Source of the DNA: Aminipila terrae
GTDB lineage: Bacteria; Bacillota; Clostridia; Peptostreptococcales; Anaerovoracaceae
Assembly: GCF_010120715.1 (NCBI RefSeq)
Contig: NZ_CP047591.1
Span: forward strand, 2,046,001 to 2,110,000
Direction: 5' to 3'
Length of the DNA: 64,000 nt
In this document: positions 8,901 through 17,249 of the stretch, in pieces
Position numbering within the stretch: the stretch's first letter is position 1
Layout: every line of letters begins with the position of its first letter
Translations under genes and position numbers: made by a program
Notes under the pieces: model-generated
Database searches by the model: none
What the model was told of the DNA's origin: nothing
What the model saw: only the letters and a program-made list of their open reading frames with translations

Positions 8901-10740
8901 GTATGATGGATCAGATTTCTCTGATTTCAGTGAAATGTATGCAGAAGTAACCATGTGTTTCCCTCAGTTAAGGGGTTTTGATAAGTATGAGATCAGAGTT
9001 GCTAATGTTTTTAATGGAAAAACAGATAAAGTAGATAAAGTGACAATACCAGGTACAGAGGTTCCAGCTGAGACCACCAGTCAGATTGTTATTAAAAATA
9101 CCAATAATGACGCTATTAAAGCAGTAAATGAACTTCTTGCAGGTAATAAACCAGTGTATATGATTTATTCAGCAGGAGAAGGCTTTAACAAAGGCGACTT
9201 TATTGCAGAAAAGAAAGATTTAGAAGGGATAAAAGATAAATATTTCTTAGAACTTACTTCATTTAACGGAAAAGCTACAGTAAAAGTTATGAAACAGCCT
9301 AAAGTAGCAGGTGTTGGCAGCGAGCTAATCTATGTTCTAAAAGGATTAGGATTTGGATTGGAAGATTCTTATAATAATGTAGATGTTATTGCTGATGATA
9401 GCAGCTATGGAATGCCTGGGGAAATAAAAAAAGCAATTAAAGATGGAACTTCATATGTAGCTGTAGGTGGATATGGTATGTATGCCCTACAAACAAGTGG
9501 TTTATTACCACAATTTGAAATGGGCGGTTTTAATAATTCTTATGAAGGAGTTCTTAGAGCTAACCTTGATACAGATAGTGTAATTACAGGAAGGTATAGC
9601 AAAGAAGATATTCTGTATAACAATACAGAATCATGGATTGAAAAGGTGCCTGCCACTTCTAAAGTCTTGGCAACCATTAGTGATAAAGCTAACTTCTATG
9701 TTGCTGGATGGTGGCCAAATCATAATGAAGTAAAAGGAAAGCCTTACATCATACAAGATCAGGTGGGCAATGCAAAAATAACGGTATTTGCAAGCCATAT
9801 AACAAATAAAGCACATCCTTCCCATCAGTTCAGATTACTGGCTAATGCAATTTATGACAGCATGCCGGGTGAGTTTAAAGAAATTGGTAACAGCAGCAGC
9901 GGCGGAAGCGGCAAACACAGCAGCAGTACCTCAGTAGATAAATATACAATAACAGTTACAGCAGAAAAGGGTGGTACTATTTCACCTTCTACCACTAGTG
10001 TAGCAAAAGGTTACAATCAGAACTTTACAATCAGCCCAGATAAGGGATACGTTATTGAAGATGTAAAAGTAGATGGAAAGAGCGTGGGGGCTGTAAGTTC
10101 CTATAAATTCACCAATGTGACAACTACCCATACAATTAAAGCTACTTTTAAGTCAAGTGACGGTACAAAGGTCACAACTGAAGCAGCAGTTAAAGTTACA
10201 TTTAATGATGTAAATACTTCAAACTGGTTTAGCCCTGCTGTAAATTACGTAATGCAAAAAGGCATTATGAAAGGATTAGATGAACGTACATTTGGTCCAA
10301 ACGTAAGAACAAACAGAGCCATGATCGTTACAATGCTCTACAGACTTGAGGGGCAGCCATCAGTAGGAAATTCAACCTTTACAGATGTTAATTCCAGCTT
10401 ATGGTATGGTGCACCGATAGCATGGGCAAATGCCAATGGTATAGTAACCGGTTATGAAGGAAATAAATTTATGCCAGACAGAGATATTACAAGAGAACAA
10501 TTAGCATCTATTTTATACAGGTATGCAAAGTACAAAAAAGCAGATATGACGGCAAAAGGTAATCTGAATAATTACTCTGATAGTTCACAGATTTCATCTT
10601 ATGCAAAAGAAGCAGTTTCCTGGGCAGTTGGAGCAGGTCTCATGACAGGCAAAAATGGAAATCTTCTTGACCCGAATGGTCAGGCAACAAGAGCGGAAGT
10701 TGCAGCAATGTTCCAGAGAATGGAAAGTATTATTAAGTAA
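5941..10740 (+). CDS. Giant surface protein: M28 peptidase + M14 carboxypeptidase fold + B-repeat + three SLH domains
   Basis: 1599 residues with a perfect AGGAGG site. In order: signal peptide (about 1-26); Ser/Gly/Ala/Glu-rich repeat linker with recurrent SEGAIS/TEGAIT units (about 38-130); M28 aminopeptidase domain with ligands H222, D240, E272/E273, D301 and H357 (motifs AHYDS, GASDNASG, GAEEVG, WSDHVPF); M14 carboxypeptidase-like domain with H656-SD-E659, NPDGR, DPNRD, H764 and the catalytic-type Glu E846 in TVEIP. A Ser/Gly linker, one Listeria-type B-repeat (about 1334-1402) and three S-layer homology repeats (about 1415-1599) follow. SLH domains bind secondary cell-wall polymer, so the protein is wall-anchored. 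Both sites look complete, suggesting amino- and carboxypeptidase activity on external peptides. The combination is unusual; specificity unknown. Confidence 0.9.
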   Translation: MLKKKLAVFLVTAMVLTTSVPGAFAADTVVNTPPPVTSGEPATSEGAISGGESTASEGAISSGETATSGGAVSGSELATSEGAISSEGAISTEGAITSGSAILTEGAITSESAISTEGAITSESAVTSEAPVFDASKNSVMYKHLVELSEKIGARVASTESETKAKGYIKGVFESLGYDTSIQPFHWTKKDKNGKIVKEGDSANVIAVKSGKSHKQVIVGAHYDSVVVTKGAIDSTGASDNASGVSVMLGAAEQLKDVPTDYTIKFIAFGAEEVGLKGSSYFVEQMPQEEIDKTVAMINLDTVLFGDKMYVYGNLGEKGWLCQQTLDLAKSLDLDIITQQGLNPEYPKGTTGDWSDHVPFKNKGLPWVYFESTNWDLKYDDGSYTTGDSETQEFGEIMHTERDNLGFMNEKIPDRACNRLYSYTKLLYNLLKDIDPPAVISTSNHLLSMSEAREIQVSVDLGYTPALENLTWTFGGKSFEEWKSFDNKTKDFTGTPFIKFVTEPKIEGDTVKAVIKCDLPFGVTNLEKRPYPRRVYPKLIGEYDLVVTDTTNHIQAKTTIKLNAYDSYHKQTEILPAVEEIIKGAKTDRYIEYAPLGKSAQGRDIPFVMFAKNKSDISNYLENTLPMMLNDPAGFIKKIEDKKIEYKPVIWFNNIHSDEANGVDAQLDILKKLATQDEITFKRSTKNNSKDNLEDVTLKVQDLLDNYIVLFCLNDNPDGRFSNNRETAAGFDPNRDVTYQTQVEMKNVFQAVAKWSPMIFNDFHGFVPAFLIEPCTPPHEPNFEYDLLMKGEINHAHAMGRTGIANTKYSNYIIPMFDYKVGWDDGAPMYAAVLALMHGALGHTVEIPELNQESNNAFMYAGLGSLEYALENKEELFKNQLEVYRRGVEGIDSREVDKWLINAKGESIGRPRGTNDNFFPEYYVLPVNSQLQKNSLAAYEMADFLIKNGIKVEKTNTDVKVGDVTYPRGSYIVPMHQAKRGLANCVLYDGSDFSDFSEMYAEVTMCFPQLRGFDKYEIRVANVFNGKTDKVDKVTIPGTEVPAETTSQIVIKNTNNDAIKAVNELLAGNKPVYMIYSAGEGFNKGDFIAEKKDLEGIKDKYFLELTSFNGKATVKVMKQPKVAGVGSELIYVLKGLGFGLEDSYNNVDVIADDSSYGMPGEIKKAIKDGTSYVAVGGYGMYALQTSGLLPQFEMGGFNNSYEGVLRANLDTDSVITGRYSKEDILYNNTESWIEKVPATSKVLATISDKANFYVAGWWPNHNEVKGKPYIIQDQVGNAKITVFASHITNKAHPSHQFRLLANAIYDSMPGEFKEIGNSSSGGSGKHSSSTSVDKYTITVTAEKGGTISPSTTSVAKGYNQNFTISPDKGYVIEDVKVDGKSVGAVSSYKFTNVTTTHTIKATFKSSDGTKVTTEAAVKVTFNDVNTSNWFSPAVNYVMQKGIMKGLDERTFGPNVRTNRAMIVTMLYRLEGQPSVGNSTFTDVNSSLWYGAPIAWANANGIVTGYEGNKFMPDRDITREQLASILYRYAKYKKADMTAKGNLNNYSDSSQISSYAKEAVSWAVGAGLMTGKNGNLLDPNGQATRAEVAAMFQRMESIIK

Positions 10741-10756
10741 TTAATCAAAATCATGT

Positions 10757-10803
10757 AAAGCACTCATGAAAGAATGAACTGCATTCTTCATGAGTGCTTT
10801 TTA
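10757..10803 (+). terminator. Intrinsic terminator of the surface-protein gene
   Basis: Long hairpin: AAAGCACTCATGAA (10757-10770) pairs with its complement ending at 10800, with an inner GAATG/CATTC stem, then T residues. Confidence 0.9.
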
Positions 10804-10903
10804 TTATAACTGCACATAATAATCAGCGTAACCGTAACAAAGAATAGAAACAGAGTTAAAAATGTGGTACAATTATAAAATAGATATATTTTGGAGGAAA
10901 AAA

Positions 10904-11311
10904 ATGTCAGAAAGAGTTAAACAGGCTTTAGCTAATCATAAAAAAGGATATAATTGTGCACAGTCAGTAGTTTGTGCATACTGTGACTTATTCGGAATAG
11001 ATGAAAAAACTGCTTTTAAAATGGCAGAAGCTTATGGATTAGGTATGGGAACTATGGGAACCTGTGGAGCGGTAACTGCTATGGCTATGGTAGCGGGAAT
11101 GAAGCTGAGTGATGGAAATTTGCAAGCACCTGCAACAAAGAAAAATTGTTACCATATGATGCAAAGGATGACAGATGCTTTTTTTGAAAAAAATCAGTCT
11201 ATTAACTGCAGTGAAATAAAAGGGATGAATGACGGACCTATACTAAGAAGCTGTGACGGATGTATAGAAGATGCTGCAAAAATTTTAGAAAATATGCTTC
11301 TGACGAAGTAG
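10904..11311 (+). CDS. C_GCAxxG_C_C family (redox-type) protein
   Basis: 135 residues from the ATG at 10904, preceded by TTGGAGG; an upstream in-frame ATG at 10862 lacks a ribosome site. It carries the family's cysteine pattern: CAQSV near residue 21, GTCGAVTAMAMVAG mid-protein, then CYHMM, a late NCSEI and CDGC. These small proteins are thought to be redox-active or metal-binding, but their biochemistry is unresolved. The AMP-forming synthetase gene starts 9 bases after its stop, so the two are cotranscribed. A regulatory or thiol-transfer link to CoA/acyl metabolism is only inference. Confidence 0.85.
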   Translation: MSERVKQALANHKKGYNCAQSVVCAYCDLFGIDEKTAFKMAEAYGLGMGTMGTCGAVTAMAMVAGMKLSDGNLQAPATKKNCYHMMQRMTDAFFEKNQSINCSEIKGMNDGPILRSCDGCIEDAAKILENMLLTK

Positions 11312-11320
11312 GGGGACGTA

Positions 11321-13051
11321 ATGAACGATAAAAAATTTAAAGATGCCTTATATGAATTTAGAGAAATCAGTGACTTAAAGGATATGGTTGATACTAGTGC
11401 AGAACTATTTTCTGAAAAAGATGCATATCTGATCAAGCTTGTACCAGGAGGAGAGTATGCTCCTGTAAAATATAAAAAATTTAAAGAAGATATTGATTCC
11501 CTGGGTACCCGGTTTATTGAAATGGGACTGAAGGGTAAAAAAATTGCAGTAGTTGGTGAAAACAGTTACAAGTGGATTGTAACTTACCTGGCTGTAACCA
11601 ATGGTACTGGTGTAATCGTACCCCTTGACAGAGAACTTCCGGCACCTGAAATGGCCAATTTAATTGAAAGAGCAGAAGTCAGTGCGATTGTTTATTCTAA
11701 AAAGATGGAAAAGACTGTAGTGGATACTGTGGAACAGCTGAAAAACAGTGTTCAATATCAAATATGCATGGAAGAGACTGATTCTTCCGGTAAATATAAT
11801 TTGGATATTTTAATAGAAGAGGGGAAAAAATTAATACAGCAGGGAGATCGCAGTTTTATTGAGGCTGAAATCGATAGGGAAGCCATGTGTTCACTTTTGT
11901 TCACATCCGGCACCACAGGCCTTGCTAAAGGTGTGATGCTCTCTCATAAGAATATAACAGCTAATGTCTATAATATGTCCAAATATGTATCCATTCCTTA
12001 TGATGATTTTGGCCTCTCCGTATTACCTATGCACCATTCCTACGAACTTACATGTCACATTTTTACTGGAATTTATCAGGGAATGACTGTGGCAATATGT
12101 GAAGGATTAAAGCACATTCTTAAAAATATGGCAGAAGCACCGGCAGGAGTAATGCTGGGGGTACCCCTTGTGTTTGAGGCAATGTATAAAAAAATCTTAA
12201 AGCAAGCTGAAAGTGCCGGCAAACTGGGAAAGATGAAAAAAATGATGTCGGTGTCAAAAACTCTTAAATTATATAACCATCCACACATCGTAAAGAAGAT
12301 TTTTAAAGATGTACATAATGCTTTGGGAAATCATATGAATCTGTTTATAGCTGGGGGGGCTGCCATAGATCCTGGCGTGATAGAAGGTTTCCAGTCTTTA
12401 GGTATTCCAATGATTCAAGGTTACGGCATGACAGAAAATGCACCAATTATAGCGGTAAACAAAGACCGGTACAGCAAACCCGCAGCGGCGGGGCTTCCTA
12501 TGCCAGGTACGGAAATAAAAATTATTGATGCTGACAAAAATGGAGTGGGAGAGATAATCTGCAGAGGGGATTCGGTAATGCTGGGATATTATAATAATCC
12601 GGAAGAAACTGCAGAAGTCCTTATAGATGGCTGGCTTCATACTGGGGATTACGGATACTTTGATAAAGATGGATTTTTATATGTCTGTGGAAGAAAGAAA
12701 AGCGTAATAGTAACCAAGAATGGAAAGAATATTTTCCCTGAAGAAGTAGAATTTTATCTGACTCAGAGTGAATTTATACAGGAAGCTCTGGTACATGGTA
12801 TTATAGATGATAAGACTGGCGATACTATTGTAAAAGCAGAAGTTTATTTGGACAAAGATGTTATAGCGGAGAAAGCAGGAGAACTTTCAACCTCAGATTT
12901 GAGAAATTTTATAAAACAGGAAATTGACAGGATTAATGAAGAGATGCCCCTGTACAAGAGAGTTAAGCGTTTTGGTATAAGGGAAAAGGAATTTGAAAAA
13001 ACCACTACAAGGAAAATCAAAAGATTTAATCAGTCAAATATGGAGGAATAG
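11321..13051 (+). CDS. AMP-forming acyl-CoA synthetase (long-chain fatty acid ligase type), copy 1
   Basis: 576 residues of the ANL superfamily. Motifs in order: P-loop LLFTSGTTGLAKGVMLSH, GYGMTENAP, GWLHTGDYGYFDKDGF, hinge CGRKKS and the C-terminal lysine motif KNGKNIFPEEVE. These enzymes activate a carboxylic acid to acyl-AMP and then transfer it to CoA. Length and the FadD15-like layout fit fatty acids as substrate. An AGGGGG site precedes the ATG. It lies 9 bases after the C_GCAxxG_C_C gene and 9 bases before a paralogue, forming a three-gene operon. Substrate unproven. Confidence 0.9.
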   Translation: MNDKKFKDALYEFREISDLKDMVDTSAELFSEKDAYLIKLVPGGEYAPVKYKKFKEDIDSLGTRFIEMGLKGKKIAVVGENSYKWIVTYLAVTNGTGVIVPLDRELPAPEMANLIERAEVSAIVYSKKMEKTVVDTVEQLKNSVQYQICMEETDSSGKYNLDILIEEGKKLIQQGDRSFIEAEIDREAMCSLLFTSGTTGLAKGVMLSHKNITANVYNMSKYVSIPYDDFGLSVLPMHHSYELTCHIFTGIYQGMTVAICEGLKHILKNMAEAPAGVMLGVPLVFEAMYKKILKQAESAGKLGKMKKMMSVSKTLKLYNHPHIVKKIFKDVHNALGNHMNLFIAGGAAIDPGVIEGFQSLGIPMIQGYGMTENAPIIAVNKDRYSKPAAAGLPMPGTEIKIIDADKNGVGEIICRGDSVMLGYYNNPEETAEVLIDGWLHTGDYGYFDKDGFLYVCGRKKSVIVTKNGKNIFPEEVEFYLTQSEFIQEALVHGIIDDKTGDTIVKAEVYLDKDVIAEKAGELSTSDLRNFIKQEIDRINEEMPLYKRVKRFGIREKEFEKTTTRKIKRFNQSNMEE

Positions 13052-13060
13052 GAGCTAAAA

Positions 13061-14824
13061 ATGCTACAAGCCGAAGAATTTATTAAAAAAATATATGAGA
13101 ATGGAGATCCGCATATCCGGTATAAACAAAGCAGACCCATTAATGATATAAAAGAGTTACTGGTATCCAGTGCTGAAATATATCCTGATAATACTGCATT
13201 CTGGGTAAAGAAAAGTAAAGGTGGAAATTACGAAAGTATAACTTACGCCGAAACTCTTGCAGATGTTAACGCTCTTGGCACTGCATTGGCTGTAAGAGGA
13301 TTTAAGGATAAAAGAGTTGCAGTTATTGGGGAGAACAGTTATGAGTGGGCCATATCCTATCTGGCAGTTGTGTGTGGTACCGGGATTGTGGTTCCTCTGG
13401 ACAAGGAATTGAATGCCAGCGAACTTATGCAGCTGATAGTCAATGCAGAAGTAAGCTGTGTACTTTTTGATGGGAAGTTTGAAAAAGTATTTAAAGAAAT
13501 GCAGGCAAGTGGTGAAACGGTATTAAAAATGCTTGTAAATCTGGACATTGATAAAAATACAAGTGGTGTGATTTCTCTGAAAGAACTTATAAAAGAGGGT
13601 CAGGAAGCCATTAATAAAGGCAATAGAGAATTTATTGATGCAGAAATAGATAAGGAATGCTTAAGCATGCTGTTATTTACATCGGGTACGACAGGAGTTT
13701 CTAAAGGCGTTATGTTATGCCATAGAAATATAGCAGAGGATTTGATGTCTGCTCCCACAGTACTGGAAATCAGATCTGATGATATTTTCTTTTCTGTACT
13801 GCCAATTCATCATACCTATGAATGTACCTGCGGATTTTTGCTTGCCCTGTATAAAGGAGCAGCCATTGCTTACTGTGAAGGACTTAAATACATTGCAAAG
13901 AATCTTGTAGAGGTAAAACCAACTATATTTCTGGGAGTGCCTATACTTTTTGAGAACCTGTACAGAAAAATCTGGCAGAATGTCAGAAAGCAGGGAAAAG
14001 AAGAACTTTTAAGAAGAATTATTAAAATTAACAGAGCAACTAAAAAAGTTGGGTTAGATTTAGGAAATATATTTCTAAAAGACATTAGGGCTGTATTTGG
14101 CGGCAGAATGCGACTGATGATTTGCGGCGGAGCTGCTATTAATCCGGAAATACTTGACGGAATAAGAGATTTTGGTATTCTGGCTCTGCAGGGCTATGGA
14201 CTTACGGAGTGTGCACCTATAGGGGCTCTTAATCCAGATAAAGCACCAAAATCTGCATCCATCGGACGAGCATTACCTAATTTTGATATGAAAGTTGTAG
14301 ATATAAATGAAGAAGGCATTGGTGAGATATGCCTTAAGGGAGGAAATGTAATGCTTGGATATTACAATATGCCTCAGGCTACAGCAGAAGTATTAAAAGA
14401 TGGCTGGTTTTATACAGGAGATTTAGGATATATTGATTCAGAAGGGTATGCGTATATAACTGGCAGAAAGAAAAATGTTATTATTACTAAAAATGGGAAA
14501 AATGTTTATCCGGAAGAATTAGAGTACTATCTAAGCAACATCCCTTATGTATTAGAATCCTTTGTTTACGATAAAGAGTCAGAAGATGGACTTGACACTG
14601 TTATTGTAGCATCAATTCGTATTGATGAAGAGGAAGTGGCACAATGTCTGGGAGAAGGATATACAGATGACATGGTAGAAGAGCTTCTTTGGAAAGAAGT
14701 GGATGAAATTAATGATACTTCACCGTATTTTAAGAAGATTAAGCGTATTGTACTTCGAAAAACTGAATTTGAAAAGAATACTTCAAAAAAAATCAAAAGA
14801 TTTGTTGAGGCAAATAAACAATAA
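13061..14824 (+). CDS. AMP-forming acyl-CoA synthetase, copy 2
   Basis: 587 residues, clearly paralogous to the preceding gene along its whole length: P-loop LLFTSGTTGVSKGVMLCH, GYGLTECAP, GWFYTGDLGYIDSEGY, TGRKKN and KNGKNVYPEELE. The ribosome site GGAGGAATAGGAG overlaps the end of copy 1. All ANL motifs are kept in both copies, so both should be active; their substrate ranges may differ. The pair ends in a strong terminator. No beta-oxidation genes lie near, so incorporation of exogenous fatty acids into lipid is as likely as catabolism. Confidence 0.9.
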   Translation: MLQAEEFIKKIYENGDPHIRYKQSRPINDIKELLVSSAEIYPDNTAFWVKKSKGGNYESITYAETLADVNALGTALAVRGFKDKRVAVIGENSYEWAISYLAVVCGTGIVVPLDKELNASELMQLIVNAEVSCVLFDGKFEKVFKEMQASGETVLKMLVNLDIDKNTSGVISLKELIKEGQEAINKGNREFIDAEIDKECLSMLLFTSGTTGVSKGVMLCHRNIAEDLMSAPTVLEIRSDDIFFSVLPIHHTYECTCGFLLALYKGAAIAYCEGLKYIAKNLVEVKPTIFLGVPILFENLYRKIWQNVRKQGKEELLRRIIKINRATKKVGLDLGNIFLKDIRAVFGGRMRLMICGGAAINPEILDGIRDFGILALQGYGLTECAPIGALNPDKAPKSASIGRALPNFDMKVVDINEEGIGEICLKGGNVMLGYYNMPQATAEVLKDGWFYTGDLGYIDSEGYAYITGRKKNVIITKNGKNVYPEELEYYLSNIPYVLESFVYDKESEDGLDTVIVASIRIDEEEVAQCLGEGYTDDMVEELLWKEVDEINDTSPYFKKIKRIVLRKTEFEKNTSKKIKRFVEANKQ

Positions 14825-14837
14825 AATATAACTAAAA

Positions 14838-14880
14838 AAACTCTGTACATGATTTTATAAAAATTCGTACAGAGTTTTTT
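14838..14880 (+). terminator. Intrinsic terminator of the acyl-CoA synthetase operon
   Basis: AAACTCTGTAC (14838-14848) pairs with 14867-14877; six T follow. The A run on the left flank also allows use from the minus strand. Confidence 0.9.
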
Positions 14881-14920
14881 AATAACCTTAAAGAATGTTC
14901 TGATTAAAGCTGCTTTTTAA

Positions 14921-16018
14921 TTATTTAACTACAATGTGAATATTCTTTGAACTTGTAGCATAAACCATTGTGGCATAGCATAAATCAAATTCAATGATAT
15001 CTCCTACATGGATATCATCTTTGCAATTTTCAATATCCAGAATTAGGTGGTCACTGCTTGATCCTAAAATTTCTAATTTATCGTTTCTTGGAATTAACAT
15101 ATCCGAATCACCGAAGTCAACCTTTCCTAAAGCTGCCAACGCCCTTCTTCTAATGCCTCTGTCCACATAAGTCTGAACATGACCGAAACAATCGAAGGAC
15201 AATTCTCCTACCGGATGGCTAGGTTTATCTTTTACTTCAATAATTTCAGCTTTTAAAGTAAATACATCCTGATTCAGGAAGTCTGCATTTACACCAAAAA
15301 GGGCACCATAATCATGAGCAAGGATGATACCTTCACCTATTCTGAGATGATTGATTCTTTCAGGAATAGTTCCGTCAAATACCATGGCAGCGGAAGTGGT
15401 AGCACCTCCTGAAATAATGTCTAATTTTCTTCCAATAACAGCTTCTATTTTTTCTGCAATTCCAATCAGTTCATTCATTTTTGCAGGAGTAGCTTTTATG
15501 GAACCATAGCATCCAAGGTTTGTTCCTATACCCATTAAATCAACGCATTCCAACTGATTTTCTACATAACTTGCAGCTTTCACCATTTCGTCTACATCCC
15601 AGAAGCCTTCTCTTAAGTCCCCTAAATCGGACATTAGGACTACACCATGGCGTTTACCCTGTTTCTGGCATTCTGCATTTATTTTATCAAGTACGGTAAG
15701 TTCACTATTTAAGCTGTATTCTACGTATTTTACCAGGTCCTCAATTTCACTGAGCATAGGGACTCTGATTAAGAAAAACGGTTTTTTGCAACCTGCGTTT
15801 TTGGAATCAATAATCTGCTCCATTCGAGAAGTAGCTATGTATTTACAATCGGAGTTATCAAACTCCTTTACCATTTCAGGTATTGCATGAAACCCTTTTA
15901 TGACACCGGCTACGTCAATGCCCTTATCCTGACATAGTTTAACTACAGAATCAATATTGTGCCTGAACTTTTTTAAATCTACCTCTAATTGAGGATACCT
16001 TGTTGTGTTTGTACTCAT
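14921..16018 (-). CDS. Alanine-racemase-fold PLP enzyme, ornithine racemase (Orr/YhfX) type
   Basis: 365 residues. N-terminal alanine-racemase TIM barrel with the PLP lysine at about K41 in GVIKGFHA, phosphate-binding region around SGGATTSAAMV, and a C-terminal beta domain. It resembles the Orr group that racemises ornithine in amino-acid-fermenting clostridia (L- to D-ornithine, feeding D-ornithine aminomutase) rather than the wall-synthesis Alr. GAGAGGA precedes the ATG. Monocistronic by spacing; no ornithine aminomutase or ord genes are seen in this window. The substrate could also be another basic or neutral amino acid. Confidence 0.8.
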   Translation of the reverse strand: MSTNTTRYPQLEVDLKKFRHNIDSVVKLCQDKGIDVAGVIKGFHAIPEMVKEFDNSDCKYIATSRMEQIIDSKNAGCKKPFFLIRVPMLSEIEDLVKYVEYSLNSELTVLDKINAECQKQGKRHGVVLMSDLGDLREGFWDVDEMVKAASYVENQLECVDLMGIGTNLGCYGSIKATPAKMNELIGIAEKIEAVIGRKLDIISGGATTSAAMVFDGTIPERINHLRIGEGIILAHDYGALFGVNADFLNQDVFTLKAEIIEVKDKPSHPVGELSFDCFGHVQTYVDRGIRRRALAALGKVDFGDSDMLIPRNDKLEILGSSSDHLILDIENCKDDIHVGDIIEFDLCYATMVYATSSKNIHIVVK

Positions 16019-16066
16019 TTGAAATTCCTCTCATTCTTTAATAAATAATCAGCAGAAATACCGGTC

Positions 16067-16086
16067 ATTCCTTATCTATAAGGAAT
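16067..16086 (-). promoter_or_regulatory. Small perfect hairpin upstream of the racemase gene
   Basis: ATTCCTTAT (16067-16075) and its complement (16078-16086), two-base gap, about 50 bases upstream of the racemase start. It may be an operator or a leader hairpin. The rest of 16019-16280 shows nothing else that I can support. Confidence 0.25.
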
Positions 16087-16280
16087 AAATGTTATCATAA
16101 TCATAACATATTATATTTGCCAATAAAAGCGAATTTGTATGATAATTTTTGTATTGTTTATTGAATTTATTAGTTTTTTCTTAAATGAAAATCCAATCCC
16201 TTGACACTTGTTTTTTTTGGATATAGAGTAGTAAAGAAAATAACTTTAGATACATATGAAAGGTGTTAGTGTAACCAAAA

Positions 16281-17234
16281 ATGTGTGAAAAAGAAGGAAT
16301 TAAAAATTTAGAGAAGACGGATTCTGTTAAAGGAATCCTATTCTCTCTTTGTGCACAGGTAATATGGGGATTCAGTGTGCTGCTGACAAAGCAGATTACA
16401 ACAAATTTTTCTCCCCTGACTCTCCTTAGCTGGAGATTTACTATTGGGATGATTGTAATGACCATATTAGCCGCTTTGGGAATTTTACCAGTTAACTTAA
16501 AAGGAAAAAGTAAAAAGGCTTTAATTATATTAGCTGTTTTCCAGCCCGTTTTGTACTTTATAGGGGAAACTGTAGGAATTAAATTGACCACAGCATCAGA
16601 AAGCGGCATTTTTATAGCAATGATCCCAATTGTTACTTTAATTTTGTCTATTAAATTTCTAAAGAAAATCCCCGGCAGATTACAGACTGCCGGAGTAGTT
16701 ACTTCTGTATCGGGCATAGTGCTCATGGTCACCTGTAAAGGGGTAGGTGTATCTTTTAATGTGCTGGGATATTTAGCACTTATTTTAGCCGTTTTTTCAG
16801 CTGCTGTTTTTTCGATTTTGTCAGATAAGGCTGCAGAATACAGCAGTATAGAGAAGACGTATATCATGACAGGGATGGGAACCCTGGCATTTGATCTGGG
16901 AGCAGCAATGGAGCATATTTCTAAGGGCAGTGTGAAGGTTTGGCTGACACTTCCTATCCACAACCTTCAGTTTATGCTCACAAGTCTGTATCTGGGGATA
17001 GGATGCTCAGTAATAGCATTTTGTTTAATGAATGCTTCCATAAAATGTATAGGAGCAACAAGAACTACTGCTTTTGCCAGCATTACAACAGTGTTAACAG
17101 TATTATGTGGGGTGTTTATTCTGGGAGAAAGTCTGGAACCTTTGCAGGCCGTAGGAATTATTTTTGTTATAGCAGGAATATATATGGCAAACAAAATTTC
17201 AATTGTTCCAGAGTGTTCAGAAGAAGGAAAGTAG
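16281..17234 (+). CDS. EamA/DMT-family transporter
   Basis: 317 residues, ten hydrophobic segments in two EamA repeats. The first begins near ILFSLCAQVIWGFSVLLTKQ and the second near LGYLALILAVFSAAVFSILS. Probably an exporter of amino acids or related metabolites in the cytoplasmic membrane. The ribosome site (AAAGGTG, rather distant) is weak. The stop is 15 bases before the response regulator, so it may be the first gene of the BceRS operon, or simply adjacent. Divergent from the PLP racemase, with which it could share a metabolite (inference). Confidence 0.88.
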   Translation: MCEKEGIKNLEKTDSVKGILFSLCAQVIWGFSVLLTKQITTNFSPLTLLSWRFTIGMIVMTILAALGILPVNLKGKSKKALIILAVFQPVLYFIGETVGIKLTTASESGIFIAMIPIVTLILSIKFLKKIPGRLQTAGVVTSVSGIVLMVTCKGVGVSFNVLGYLALILAVFSAAVFSILSDKAAEYSSIEKTYIMTGMGTLAFDLGAAMEHISKGSVKVWLTLPIHNLQFMLTSLYLGIGCSVIAFCLMNASIKCIGATRTTAFASITTVLTVLCGVFILGESLEPLQAVGIIFVIAGIYMANKISIVPECSEEGK

Positions 17235-17249
17235 GTTTCAGGAGGATTT

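Noticed and set aside
16181..16963. 260-codon minus-strand frame opposite the DMT gene at 16281
   Set aside because: Mirror of a hydrophobic gene; no ribosome site, and the plus-strand frame has clear EamA repeats.
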